From: Lumbricus rubellus
Taxonomy: Eukaryota > Annelida > Clitellata > Crassiclitellata > Lumbricidae
Direction of reading: 5' to 3'
Length of the DNA stretch: 64,000 nt
Assembly: GCA_945859605.1 (NCBI GenBank)
Contig: OX243817.1
Coordinates: 30,017,254 to 30,081,253, forward strand
The notes under the pieces are model-generated. The model ran no database searches, was not told where the DNA came from, and was given only the letters and a program-made list of their open reading frames with translations. Of the stretch, positions 23,201 through 34,290 are shown piece after piece (the stretch's first letter is position 1; each line of letters starts with the position of its first letter). A program made the translations under genes and the position numbers.

Positions 23201-26200
23201 CTAGAGGTCAATCTTTTGCCGAGCTGCAGCTGCCTCCGGGGCGTGCTTTGGCATCACATCTTCCACGAGACGAATGAATTCATCCTTCTCTGTACAACCT
23301 CTGCAATTCTCGCCCCAGTCAGATAAGATTTGCTTAAGTTCAGTCACTTTGAGCTTCTTCAGGTTGACCTTTGCAAAGTCGAATGTCTTTTCTACAAACA
23401 GAAAGAACATTCTGGTGCTAATGCATTTCGGTTTACATACTCCTCATAAAAACATTTTCAATGTTGGTAATTATGACACAGAAATACAGAATAACACAAC
23501 GGAGATAAACCATACTACTTCAAATAATTATGAAGGGCCAACAAACTCATTTAACTCTATCTCACAGAAATAAAACAAATTATGAAAATCTGTGGCCTAC
23601 TAGCCAAATTTCAAAATTTACAGTGCTACGCTTGCAATGAAGAAGTAATGATCATATTTCTCAACCAGTTCATGCCTAGTGCCTACACCACAATTCATGT
23701 AGCATGAATTTTTATACAATATGGCAGAGGATGCAAGTGTCAAGTTTTACTTACGTTAGAATTTAGAACACTATCACACTACTGACACAATCAACTAGAT
23801 AATCATCTTATAATGAACCAGACTCCAGTGTACTTGATATAGCAGTTCCTCAAGTGCACGAAAACATATTAATTAATTATTTAGTTAACCAATAAACATG
23901 TGAGAGTGAATGTCATCTCCTCTAGCAATCTGATCTTCCACAGGTCTGACAGCATGTATTTGTTTACTAGCCATATTTTTTTTATTATTTCGGAAATTTA
24001 TATAGCGCCTCTTCAAGGTAGGCTACTCAGAAGCGCTCCCGGCCCAACCACGGCTAAATAAAACAGTCTTTAGGTTCTTAAGGAACAGAGCGGAGTGACC
24101 TCTGGGAATTAGGCGCAATGCAACAGGAAGACCATTCCAGGTGATAGGACCAGCAACTGAGAATGAACGACGCTGTCGCATAGCAGTCCGCGCGCGGGGA
24201 ACCAGAAGCTCAATTTGGTTCGCCGATCGAAGGGTGGATCGACGCAGAACTCCTAAGGTGGAACAGCAGAGTTCTCGAAGATATGGTGGAGCTAGTCCTT
24301 CAATGCACCGCCTAACCAAGGCACAGACCCTGTATGCAATCCGCTGTTTAGAAGGGAGCCAGTGTAAGATATCCCGCATATAAGATGAGACATGGCCATA
24401 TTTTGGGATATGACCAACAAGTCGCGCCGCAGAGCGGAGGACTCGTTCCAGGCAGTCAATCCGGCCAGCCGGTAGTCCATAATAGAGGGTGCTACAGTAG
24501 TCAAGGCGAGAAACTACGAAAGAGTGAACAAGAGTAGAGGCAGCACTAAAAGACAGAGAGCGTGAGACCACCTTAAGTTGACGCAACTGGTAGTAACAGC
24601 TTCGGCATAGAAGGTTTATATGCCGAGTGAAAGTCAGCTCTTGATCTAAAATAATACCAAGGTCCCGCACAAAAGGTGAGAATGTAATCAGAGGAAACTC
24701 TAATGCTAAGGCGTCCATGTCTATTTTTGCCAGTTGTTGACGCGTTCCAAACCAGATATATTGCGTCTTGGTAGGGTTCAGTCTCAAACGGTTTGAGGAC
24801 ATCCAGGCCTCCAAGGTTTCCATGGCCATACAAATTTCTCGAACCGCATCAGCAGCGGCAGATGCTGAACAGTGAGCATATGCCTGGAGATCATCAGCGT
24901 AGGATTGACTTAGGATTGCATTTGCCAGTAAAAGTGGTCCAAGGTCTGCAGTGTATATTATATATAATAGGGGACCTAGGACAGAGCCTTGGGGCAGTCC
25001 AAACGGGGCAGGTGTCCATGATGATCTAGTAGTCCCACAAGCCACAGTGTAAGAACGGTCCTGAAGGTAGGAAGTAAGCCAATTTAGAAAATTTCCTGAG
25101 ATGCCAAAAGAGATAGAAAGTCTAGTTAAAAGGATATCGTGGTCGACGGTATCGAAAGCGGCGCTCACATCGAACAACGCCAAAAGGGTGACCTGGGAGT
25201 TGTCAATGGCCGCATAGATGTCCGAAAGAAGGCGAAGAAGTAAAGTCTCCGTGGAGTGGTCTTTCCGGAAACCTGATTGAAAAATTGGAAGGAGATCATT
25301 TTTATTAAGGTAGTGGGTGAGCTGGGCAGCTACAACTTTTTCAATTACTTTAGACAAAAAAGAAACATTTGCTATGGGTCTAAAGTTAGTTGGATCCGCC
25401 ATATCCGAACGTTCACTCTTAGGCACTGGAACGACGATTGACCGTTTTTGTGACTCAGGAAGCACACCATCACGGAGAGAACTATTGCAGAGGAGTGTTA
25501 GAAAAGGCAGTAGAGTGTCGACTAACTCTTGGAGGAGGGACGTAGGGAGAGGGTCTAGTTCGCAGGTCTTCGGTGCAGAGGTAAGAATGATTCGTCGCAG
25601 CTCTTGAGCTGAGATAGGGTTCAAGGAAGATAACTCACAGTTAACCGGAGGAAAGATCGGTGGTGAGCAGTCAGCCGTAGCGTTCCTGACGGTGTTTACC
25701 TTTGTAGTGAAAGCGTCTAGAAATGCATCGGGCGAGAAGAGAGGCGTGGTAGTGTTGCCTCCTGGTCGGGCACGTCCAAGGAGGTCATTGAAGGTCGACC
25801 AGAGCTTCCTGGGCTCTCTTGAATGGTAGGCGATCTTTTGCTCCCAATGCGCTCGTTCCTTTTCTTTGTATTTCCGATGCATTTCACAGACGTATTTCAC
25901 AAAATTGGTGCAGTCGGTAGATGATTTAGTACGTCTGTAACGTCTCTCTAAGCAACGAGCATGGCGGCGGAAGGAGCGACACTCGGCGTCGAACCAAGGT
26001 GTTGCACTACGGGTTGCACGTAGAACAGAAATCTTTAACTTAACCTGTATAAATCTAATCAAGACTGACCATATCTAAGATCACAGATCTGCTCGTCCTG
26101 GCGGTAGAGTTTCATGCAGACTTTGTCAGCAGGCATCGACCAACTAACTGGCTTCGACATCTCACTCAGCATTCCAGTGGCTGACTCTTCCAATCCACCA

Positions 26201-29017
26201 ACATAGTAACACTGTCGTCATAGAAACAACATAGTAACACTGTCGTCATAGAAACAACATAGTAACACTGTTGTCATAGAACACACACAGAGATATGATG
26301 CAAACCAATGAACATGAAAGTCTACATACATTAGCTTATTTCTTAACCACCTACTGACTGAGGGTATAGGATTTCCCATGTATACCAGTTCGGTTGGAAG
26401 AGGGTTAAACATAAATGAAGGAAATTAGCAGGCAGACAAATTAAACAATGAACTACAATAGAGCGGCTTCTCTGGGTGTGCTTGCACATGGTGGCAAATA
26501 CAACTAAAAACCTTTTCCACGACAAATTTCCCCACAGATGGTTCTCTGCTAAAAATACAGAGACTTATCCAACTGAATTTTACTGGACACAGTACATGCA
26601 GTGCTAAATTAATTCTAATGGAACTGATCCAGCAATATAGCAAGCTTAACAAAACAAATACATCATGCAGTTCGGCGTATGTGTGCCACTTGGACTAATT
26701 GGGTGCCTTGATCAAGTTCTTCATTCAGCCGCATGCCTCATGGGTCGCCTTCTTAAATATGCTCCTGTCTCTGTGAAAGTGGAAGTCTTTTTCCCTAGCT
26801 GTCTGATCTTCTAGCTGACTACGTCTAACGGAACTTAAAATACTCATTTAATAGCCAAAATTACTAGTGAAACATACAGACCAGAAATCTTGAAGTTTTT
26901 AATCCATGACTTTGCTTGGCAGGCAAGCACACTAATCATTACACAATGCACACTCAAGTAATTTGGTCAAAAAAATAAAGTATGCTTACAAATCGATTGT
27001 CATCTCCTTTAGTTGCCTTACACGTCTTTCTAAATGCTGTCTCTATCTTGCCCGGATTACTTTTGGTTGCCTCGTCCAATGTGTCGATGAATTTTGATAG
27101 GAATTTAACACAGACTGCAAACAGACATTAAAACTGTAAACGATATGCTGTCAATTCATTCTTCACAGCAAATACAATTTACTTTATACTTCATCTGAAA
27201 TTATTTGCAGGAATTTTGACGAACTTGCGGTTAACATCAGTAGACAGGGAACATACTTAGCAAGACCTGTATGAAACAGATGGAAGATTGTGTTAACCAC
27301 ATAGAACTTGTGTTCTTTCTTCTTTAACTTTTATAAAACCAAGTCTGCTGCCACATAATTTCTATGATATTCTCAATATGGTACCATGAAAACCCTTGCA
27401 AATAATAGGTTCGTTCAAATTTCAGACATAAATGCACATCAGCTTGTGTTATGCCTTAATCAGATTATTTGCAGCCTTTTTGTAACAACATCACAAAATC
27501 CATCTAGTACAAAACATTTATGCAATTTAATTGCTAAAACACGGATCAATCCATCAGACATGTCAAAGAAAACTGTTTGATACTGTGGCTCAATTATATT
27601 TATTGGTAACAATCTGCTGTAGAAAATAATAGAATAAACTAAAACAATTTATTTCACTTTCTGGCCTTGAATAAAAGGTTTCAAGTTGCTGCAGTTAAAA
27701 CAGAGATTTATAGATCTTGCAATGTGAACTTGAATTATGCAGGCCACAAGTCATAATTATAAAAGACTCATAAAACAACCAATACCTCCATACTTAAAAT
27801 CAGGAAGCGCTAAACTGCATGGACTATCACATGCATAAACAGTTTGTAATCATCATCCTTATAATTCTATAGTTTGAGTGCTTCTTTCCAACAGACGGAA
27901 GCTGATGCAATCAAACAATGCACGACATTGCACGTAAGAAAGCGCAACATTGAAAACTAAACATTATCTAATTCCAGCCAAACTTTTCAGTCTAGCCGAC
28001 AGCATCTTTACCGTACACTCATAATCGTACTCTCAAATTTTTTAAAGTGCCACTTGAAAGCCAAGTGTGGGGCACCAGCTTATTCATGAGTGCTGCATTG
28101 AGTCAAATGGGTTGTCTGTAAGATTAGTCCTTGCATGGTGGTCCAGGTCGAGTTACCATAGGATCAAAGGAGCAGAACAGCTACTAAGGCATATGTCGTC
28201 TGGGTAGGGAATTGGAGGGTAAAATCCCAGACTGGCTGCCCGTACTCCAAACAATATGGCCGTTAACGAATGCAATCAAATTAGAGCGCGTGAGGGTCGT
28301 TTAGGGCTCAGGTTAGGCGTCGTGAGGGTCGGTTAGGGCTCAGGTTAGGCGTCGTGAGGGTCGGTTAGGGTTAGTTTTAGGGTTAGTGCAGTCATTCTGC
28401 TGAAATTGAAGCTGAATTGATGAACAATGTCGTCGATGGTCGCGCTCTAATTTTATTGCATTCGTTGGCAGCCATATTGTTTGGAGTACGGGCAGCCAGT
28501 CTGGGATTTTACCAATTGGAGGGTGGAGGATCAGATGAGACAGGGTAAGAGTTATTGAAAGGAGTGTCTTAGATTTCGAATGAAGAGTGCGAGGTGTGAT
28601 GGAGAGAGGAGCCTGAGGGAAGCGATAGTGTGTGATTAGTAATGATGGTGGAGGAACTGAAAAAGATCGGAATTCAGCAGGCAGATCATTTCAAAGGCGT
28701 GGTGATGACTGATGAGTTGGAAATGGTTCGGTTGGAGAACTTTAAATGACTTGTGATCGGCGGTCGAGAGAAAGAGCGTGCATGGTGGGGCTACTTATCT
28801 GCCCGTTCGCTCAATAAAAAATTATTACAGATTAGAATCATTTAGATTACAAACCTTCGCAGTTGTCTTCCGTAGCTTCTGTGATCTTTTTACCGCTAGC
28901 TGTGGCCAGCATGAACGAGATTATCACAAAAATGAAGGTATTTGTCGATAGCATAAGATTCGTTCTCGGTCGCCGAACACTGGCGCAGTCAACGTCTTTT
29001 GTTCGTTCGTGTGCCAT
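23201..29017 (-). CDS. MANF: Mesencephalic astrocyte-derived neurotrophic factor (MANF/CDNF family)
   Basis: Four coding exons: 29017-28855, 27114-26990, 26211-26070 and 23391-23201. All have GT donors and AG acceptors and join in frame to 206 codons. If translation starts at the second ATG (28954), the product is 185 residues with a clean signal peptide ([20 protein letters not shown]), closer to the family length of ~180; I prefer that start. Family hallmarks are the CEVC pair across exons 1/2, a conserved cysteine pattern, CYYVGG opening exon 3, QICDLRY, and a C-terminal SAP-like domain ([19 protein letters not shown]) with a CRGC motif matching the CXXC of vertebrate MANF. It ends KIDL, an ER-retention-like tail comparable to vertebrate RTDL. 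MANF is an ER-lumenal, stress-induced, secreted protein that supports cell survival and binds BiP. An ERSE-II site lies upstream (29194-29204). Confidence 0.95.
23985..26062 (-). mobile_element. L2/CR1-like LINE, 5'-truncated, with a 679-codon open frame
   Basis: An uninterrupted frame (26062-24023) encodes a reverse transcriptase: [69 protein letters not shown], the catalytic SYADDLQAY, and [14 protein letters not shown] in the thumb, ending in [21 protein letters not shown] and SYADD place it in the Jockey superfamily near L2/CR1. The APE endonuclease is missing through 5' truncation. The 3' tail (plus strand 23990-24035) has TTTATATAGCGCCTCTTCAAG-like sequence shared with SINEs here. It lies in MANF intron 3 in the same orientation as the gene, ending within ~25 bp of the exon 3 donor. 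The intact frame suggests a recent insertion. Confidence 0.9.
26201..26284 (-). repeat. 28-bp tandem triplication spanning the MANF exon 3 acceptor
   Basis: Three head-to-tail copies (26201-26228, 26229-26256, 26257-26284) start ACATAGTAACACTG; the third has a few substitutions. On the minus strand each copy holds a complete acceptor (ACAG) plus the first ~11 bases of exon 3. The one nearest the exon is the acceptor used in the MANF model. Confidence 0.9.
28218..28513. mobile_element. hAT-type MITE with a telomere-like internal repeat
   Basis: The ends GGTAAAATCCCAGACTGGCT and its complement form ~43-bp arms, flanked by the exact 8-bp duplication AATTGGAG (28210-28217 and 28514-28521). The core is a tandem repeat built on GTCGTGAGGGTCGGTTAGGG with TTAGGC/TTAGGG steps. 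It lies in MANF intron 1, inside an older L2-like remnant. The same core appears in an element with different ends at 33135-33366. Confidence 0.85.
28530..28800 (-). mobile_element. L2/CR1-like LINE C-terminal remnant
   Basis: The minus strand reads a decayed LINE C-terminus with [12 protein letters not shown] followed by a serine/proline-rich stretch and a [14 protein letters not shown] segment, matching the (R)LWN.LP...FK..LKT.LF end of this class. It lies in MANF intron 1 and is interrupted by the MITE at 28218-28513. Confidence 0.5.
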
Positions 29018-29193
29018 ATTTATCGATTGAAATTATTCGCAGTAAATACAAAAATATGTGACTCTCTGGCAAGCAGAAAAATGACAATTTAAACTAAATT
29101 CGTTGACAATAATTATAATTCAACTGAATAAGAAATAACTGAAAGCCACGCGCATTAAATGGATAACCGGCGAAATCTTTCTGTCGCCTTCTC

Positions 29194-29204
29194 ATTGGGC
29201 CACG
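29194..29204 (+). promoter_or_regulatory. ERSE-II (ER stress response element) in the MANF promoter
   Basis: ATTGGGCCACG is an exact match to the ERSE-II consensus ATTGG-N-CCACG, about 180 bp upstream of the MANF start region. ERSE-II is bound by ATF6/XBP1 with NF-Y during the unfolded protein response, and vertebrate MANF/ARMET is known to be induced through an ERSE-II. The position and the gene's identity support a functional, conserved element. Confidence 0.85.
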
Positions 29205-29896
29205 TCTGCTCTCTACTCCGGTTCCCCACTTTCCACGCAGACACAACGCTGACGGTTAAATAATATCCGAATTTCTTAAAACAATATTATTCTGCAAGGA
29301 GTCCATATATAATACCAATTCTGTAGGTCAACTATAATTATTAATAAAAAATGTAAAGATGTGCCCCTCGGAAAGCACTTCTGAAAACGTGGACATCTCT
29401 TAGAAATTTGTTCCGGGTACGCCTTTGCACTTATACTGGTACCCTACACTTAAGAGTAGCGCTTCAAAAATTATTTTCAAGTCGAGGATCACGTCAACGG
29501 TTTAAAGGAAGACTGTCATGTCATGTCAATACGCCGACGTCGCTGCGCGACGGTTGGCTACATGAGTGGACCAAAGTACTCCAGCAAGATCTATCCTTTA
29601 CAGTCCGCAATAGCGCCGCTCCTGATAAACCGGTCCACAGCGTGATGTTATCAAGCCAGCATATTCTAGGTCTACCCACAGACGCTTTCTTTATTCTGTG
29701 GTCTACCGCGACCGCGAACACCCTGCAGGGCCTGCACCAATATCCCGTCATGACACTATTTTCAATATTGTCCTGCTGTCTCAGGATGTGACCGAAGTAT
29801 CGTAATTTCCGGGTTTTGACATGACCTAATAACTCGCTTTTTGTCCCTGCTAATTTGTAAACTCGTTCATTAGTCAACATTTCTGTCCATGAAATA

Positions 29897-31803
29897 GGGT
29901 AAAATGGGGTAATTTCGGCACCTTAAGCAGTTTTTCGAATATATGTTATGTCATTACATTTATAAGATCCACTGAGGTTCCTATAGTTTGCTGCAACCCT
30001 AAGCACTGAAATGGCGCCTTTAAACTGTGAATCGGCTTTCGCAAATTCACGTTATAACATGAGAAGTGAAGGCGTTCAGATGCCGAAATTACCCGCAGGG
30101 GAGGGTAATTTCGGCAAGGCATGTGGGTAATTTCGGCCGGGTGACGAAATTAGCCAAACAGAAGATAACCATATGTTTAAGGCAAGCTAAATGAAACAGA
30201 TGGGTCGAAATTGTGGCTACATACGTGCTTACTTGCATTAATTTATGCTTGTATTTGCACTTGCTATAACGCCCCTTCAGGCTCTCTGTACTCAGAGGCG
30301 CTCCCGACTGCATCGCGGACACTGCATGTCTGCATCAGAGTTTCGCGCCGAAACGCTGAGCAAATTGCGAGTGAAGGACTTGCCCAATGCCCAAGGTCCT
30401 TACGCGGCGTCTTGAGGTGGATTCGAACCTACAATCCTCCGGCTGCAAGGCAACGAACATGCCCACTACGCCATCGCGCCCCACATGTCATAACACGAAT
30501 TTGCGACAGCCGATTCACAGTTTGAAGGCGCCATTTCTTGGCATAGGGTTGTAGCAAACTATCAGAACCTCAGTGAATCTTATACATGTAATAACATCAC
30601 ATAATATTATAATTAGTATGTTCAAAATACTGTAGCCTACACTCAGACGCTGTTACCTTCTTCTTCTTTCTTCTTTATTCTCTTCCGTCGGTCGAGTGAC
30701 GACGATGAGGCTCCTACATGACTTCTGCAAATTTCTCTGTTTTTGATCGAGGTCTTTTGCTCTTTACATGTCAATATTCATCTTTCAGGTCTTCCTTCCT
30801 CTTCCTTGACGCTGTTATACGCGCTGCCTTTAATCCAAATACTTGTTTTACCAGCTGATATGGTTCCTATGGGTGCTCTAAGGCAATGAACTCTGGCCTG
30901 ATTCTCACTCTGTTAAATATTATCATTTGTACTATGTACAGAAGCCACTGGCTGAGACGCAACAAACGGTGATTACTTTCCGTTATATGTGCCTGTTTTA
31001 AAACCGCCGACGTTTTGTTTTCCACGTTCACAAATCACTTCCCCTGGCTTGTGACAAAATTTAATAGTGACAGTGGATTCATCTACGTTGAAGATCCGAA
31101 ACTGCATAGGCCTAGCAACTGCTCTCTTTGAACGCCCATCAACTAGTACCGACTTTACTGAAAACCTAATCTCATCGTTCGACCACTGAGCACATCGTCC
31201 CCCGTTTAGAGCTTGGCACAGTTCTCTGACTCAAATCATCATCCATCTTGCCTGAATAAACCCGTGTGCGTTTCAATTACACAACGGCTAGCCTACTAAC
31301 ACAACTAAGAAAAAATTAATTAATAATTAACCCGTTAACTATTGAAATAAGGCAGAATGGTAATTTCGGCACCGTCCCTGGGCAAATTTCGGCACTGCCG
31401 GAATTAGACAAGATTACGGTGCCGAAATTTGCCTCATATGTGGGCATCACTCTGTAAGTAGGTAAAATAAATAATCTGTAGCTATACATCGTATTATCGT
31501 TCAGCATGATGCACCCTGGTGGCCATACTTTTAGAAAAATCAGTACTTTTAATTATGTGACCGACACCAAAGTTTCAACAGAGCTTTGTCTGAATTCAAA
31601 AATAAGTACGAAAATGCATCAAAACAAAAATGACTTAACAAAAGTGCTTTTAATGCGATTTATAATTCGTTTTCGAACTTTTCTAACATTGTAATGTTGA
31701 GATCTATGACGTCAAACCATAGAGGAGTCTTAGTGCAAGATAGTTTCTCGGCTACAGGGGGGTGCCGAAATTAGCCCCATGCCGAAATTACCCCACTTTA
31801 CCC
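29897..31803 (-). mobile_element. Pogo/Tigger-like DNA transposon inserted in a LINE
   Basis: The termini GGGTAAAATGGGGTAATTTC and the complement of GGGTAAAGTGGGGTAATTTC are flanked by TA on both sides. Subterminal copies of GGTAATTTCGGCA recur inside. Minus-strand coding fossils near 31107-30980 read FRIFNVDESTVT ... KPGEVICERGKQNVGG, matching the first-aspartate region of CENP-B/Tigger-type DDE transposases (family pattern RI.N.DET ... GVKQVG). Long inverted segments at about 29940-30070 and 30490-30615 flank a SINE. The remaining frames are broken, so this copy is dead. Confidence 0.8.
30240..30490 (-). mobile_element. tRNA-derived SINE inside the pogo-like element
   Basis: Read on the minus strand, the head has a pol III box A-like TGGCGTAGTGGGCATG and a perfect B-box GGTTCGAATCC. 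A middle region follows (GTCCTTCACTCGCAATTTGC), then a 3' tail GAGCGCCTCTGAGTA ... GGGGCGTTATA shared with the L2-like LINE tail. A true tRNA is excluded because no cloverleaf or CCA-adjacent acceptor stem is evident. Confidence 0.8.
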
Positions 31804-33134
31804 TACGTAGGCTAGTAGTTTCCTGATGCATTTGTTTTCGAAAGCCTGTATAAGTCTTTCCTCCTCCTTCTTTAGAGTCCACGTCTCACAACCGTAGGCC
31901 TATGTTGCCACTGGCCACACTAAGGCCCTCATCAGTCGTAACTTTGTCTTGGAGCTGATTGCCTTGTTCTTCCAAACCTTTGTCAACTTAATCATGACTG
32001 ATGTACCCATGGCTAACCTTGACTTCACTTCTACATTACAGTCTGCATCTTTCGTTATTCTGCTTCCCAGATAGACAAAGGAGTCTACCTGCTCTAATCT
32101 ACCATTGATTACTCTTATATCCAACAACGTGTCCGTATTTGTCATGACCTTCGTCTTTGCAGCATTAATCTTCATGCTATACTCGTTTGCAGATCTCTCA
32201 ATTCTGTCCACCAATTCTTGTAGCTCCTCTGGTGATGTAGTCAGTAACACAATGTCGTCCGCGTATCTTAGGTTGTTAATGGTTTTACCCCCGATTCTGA
32301 ATCCACCGGTGAATCCTTCCAAGGCTTTTCTCATTACTTGTTCAGCTAAAATGTTGAAAAGGCACGGTGAAAGGTTACACCCTTGACGCACTCCTTTCTT
32401 AACTCTGAACCATGGTGACGTGAGTCCATCTGTCCTAATATTTGCGCGTTGTTGTTTATAAAGTTTCTGCAGCAGCTGAACTATTTGAGGCGGGAAACCC
32501 ATTTCTAACATGGTTAACCAGAGTTTGTCATGTTATATCATGTCAAACGCTTTTGTGAAGTCAATGAAGCAGAAATATAATGGTTGGTTCCTTTCCCTTG
32601 CTTTTTCGAGAATTATTCGGAGGTTTGCGATTTGGTCACGTGTGCCTCTTCTAGGTCTAAAACCAGCTTGTTCTTGGGCGATCTCGCTTTCAAGTTTGGA
32701 TTGTATCCGTTCTAGAATCACACGTAACAGGATCTTGCTTGCATGAGAGACCAGCGCGATAGTACGATAGTTTCCGCAATAAAGCGGGTCACCTTTCTTG
32801 AAAAGCGGGATGAAAGTTGACTGTGTCCACTCCTCTGGCCACTCCCCGTTTCTCCACACCTCCGTGCATATGTCGTGAAGTAGATACATGTGAAAGGAAG
32901 ACTAAAATAATAATAAAGACTAGTAAAAACTTAAAAGTAGCGTTTGAACAATTTTTGAGTCGAGGATCACTTCAACGGTTTACAAAAATAAGAAAATATA
33001 ATGCTACAATAATGCCACCTATGGTAAACTCGTCAGTCTTTTACATCAATCAATCAATCAATTTTCGTTTAATCAAAACTTCAGGCTGGCAGAACGCAGC
33101 ATGTTACATACAACTAATTTTACAAAGGTTTTTT

Positions 33135-33366
33135 CGCTCCGGCGAAACTGCACGATCGGGGACCGCTATTAATAGATCTTATGCGTCGTGAGGGTCGGTT
33201 AGGGCTCAGGTTAGGCGTCGTGAGGGTCGGTTAGGGTCAGAATAGGCGTCGTGAGGGTCGGTTAGGGTTAGAACTAGGGTTAGTGTCGTCACTCTTTCGC
33301 AAACATTGAAAATATTACGTAAGATCTATTAATAGCGGTCCCCGATTGTGCAGTTTCGCCGGAGCG
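33135..33366. mobile_element. MITE with telomere-like core
   Basis: Inverted arms of about 45 bp start CGCTCCGGCGAAACTGCACG and end with a near-complement. The core has repeats of GCGTCGTGAGGGTCGGTTAG also found in the MITE at 28218-28513, although the arms are unrelated. No clear target duplication was seen. Confidence 0.75.
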
Positions 33367-33537
33367 ATTCCGAGTGGATTCCTTGAAGAGTTGCTATATA
33401 AAATCTTGAAAAGAATAAATGAATGAAAAAATCATTGCATTGGCAGTTCATAGAAATCGAACGACTTTCCTGACTGGGCCGAGTGTATTTATTTTCACTG
33501 GGAGCTTCAGAACTGTTCATCTTCGGACTAATATTAG

Positions 33538-33945
33538 CAGTGGCGGATCCAGAACTGTTCCAAGGGGGGGGGGGGGCCAAAATCTTAGATACATGTGAAT
33601 TTTTTTCGAAATTTGGTTCTTGGTTCCAAATAAATCGGTCTTCGGCCGAGGAAAAAAAGTACTTTTCATTCGCCGAAAAAGTTGATGACCTTTTTTTTAG
33701 TCATCGACCTTCGGTCGGCTGAGAAAAAAGTATCTTTTTATCCGCCGAAAAAGTTGACCTTTTTTTAGTCCTCCACTTGAAACCCAAATGGGGGCCACGT
33801 CCCATACGATTTTCAGAATAGGGGGGCCAATATGCCATTAACCCATATTCGTGTTGCTAATTTCAGACCAAATGGGGGAGGGGCCACGCCCCATGGGTTT
33901 TAAATGGGGGGGCATGGCCGGATTGGCCCCCTGGATCCGCCCCTG
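33538..33945. mobile_element. hAT-type MITE, CAGNGGCGGATCC family
   Basis: The ends CAGTGGCGGATCCAG and CTGGATCCGCCCCTG are flanked by the exact 8-bp duplication AATATTAG (33530-33537 and 33946-33953). The body carries GATGACC/GTCATC and TCATCGACCTTCGG repeats, with a G-run at the left. Confidence 0.85.
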
Positions 33946-34044
33946 AATATTAGGATGAGCCGAGAAATGTAGTTTTCCAACTTGCTGTTACATTAGATCT
34001 CAATCTATTCTGACTCCTTACATTCCTCCTTGTTGCCTGCAATC

Positions 34045-34290
34045 ATGAATTAAGTCTTTCAGCTGAGCCCCAACGCAGAACAGTTTTGGACTCTTGTTTA
34101 TTCCAAGTCTCTGCACCCAGAGAATGGAATCGACTTCTGCCCTCGCTTTGTATCTCCAATTCACAAGTTTCATCCTTAAAACCAACTCAAAACTCAATAT
34201 TTCCCCTCGGCTTTCAAATACATGGATTTCTAACGGCATCTTACTCTGGCGACCGACTAGGCTATCCACACCTCAGATTCACATTTTCAC
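34045..34290 (+). mobile_element. Probable L2/CR1-like LINE C-terminal remnant
   Basis: The plus strand reads QVSAPREWNRLLPSL, resembling the F.V.AP.LWN.LP motif that ends L2/CR1 open frames, followed by a decayed stretch. Weak but consistent with the many related tails here. Confidence 0.35.

Larger units (their letters stand above)
29430..32890 (-). mobile_element. Non-LTR LINE (APE-type, RTE-related), split by a DNA transposon
   Basis: Minus-strand blocks in order: EWTQSTFIPLFKKGD and NYRTIALVSHASKILLRVIL (32850-32730), AGFRPRRGTRDQIANLR, CFIDFTKAFDMI (about 32540), VRQGCNLSPCLFNILAE, catalytic LRYADDIVLLTTS (about 32270), YLGSRI, ALVWPVAT (31900), and, left of the pogo insertion, LTNERVYKLAG and TRKLRYFGHILRQ (29880-29780), ending about 29500. 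The frame is broken at about 32530, at 31902-31895 and at 31814-31808; the last two breaks coincide with TAGGCCTA and TAGGCTA motifs. A ~57-bp duplicated flank near 29451-29507 and 32928-32985 (GTCGAGGATCAC.TCAACGGT) may be its target duplication. It is inactive. Confidence 0.85.

Noticed and set aside
23274..23573. 99-codon plus-strand frame
   Set aside because: It is antisense to MANF exon 4.
28855..29017. MANF start at the outer ATG (29017)
   Set aside because: Kept as the outer limit only. The inner ATG at 28954 gives a proper signal peptide and the family's usual length.
30410..30485. tRNA gene (perfect B-box GGTTCGAATCC on the minus strand)
   Set aside because: No cloverleaf can be closed, and the head is fused to a body and tail shared with other SINE copies. 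It is a tRNA-derived SINE.
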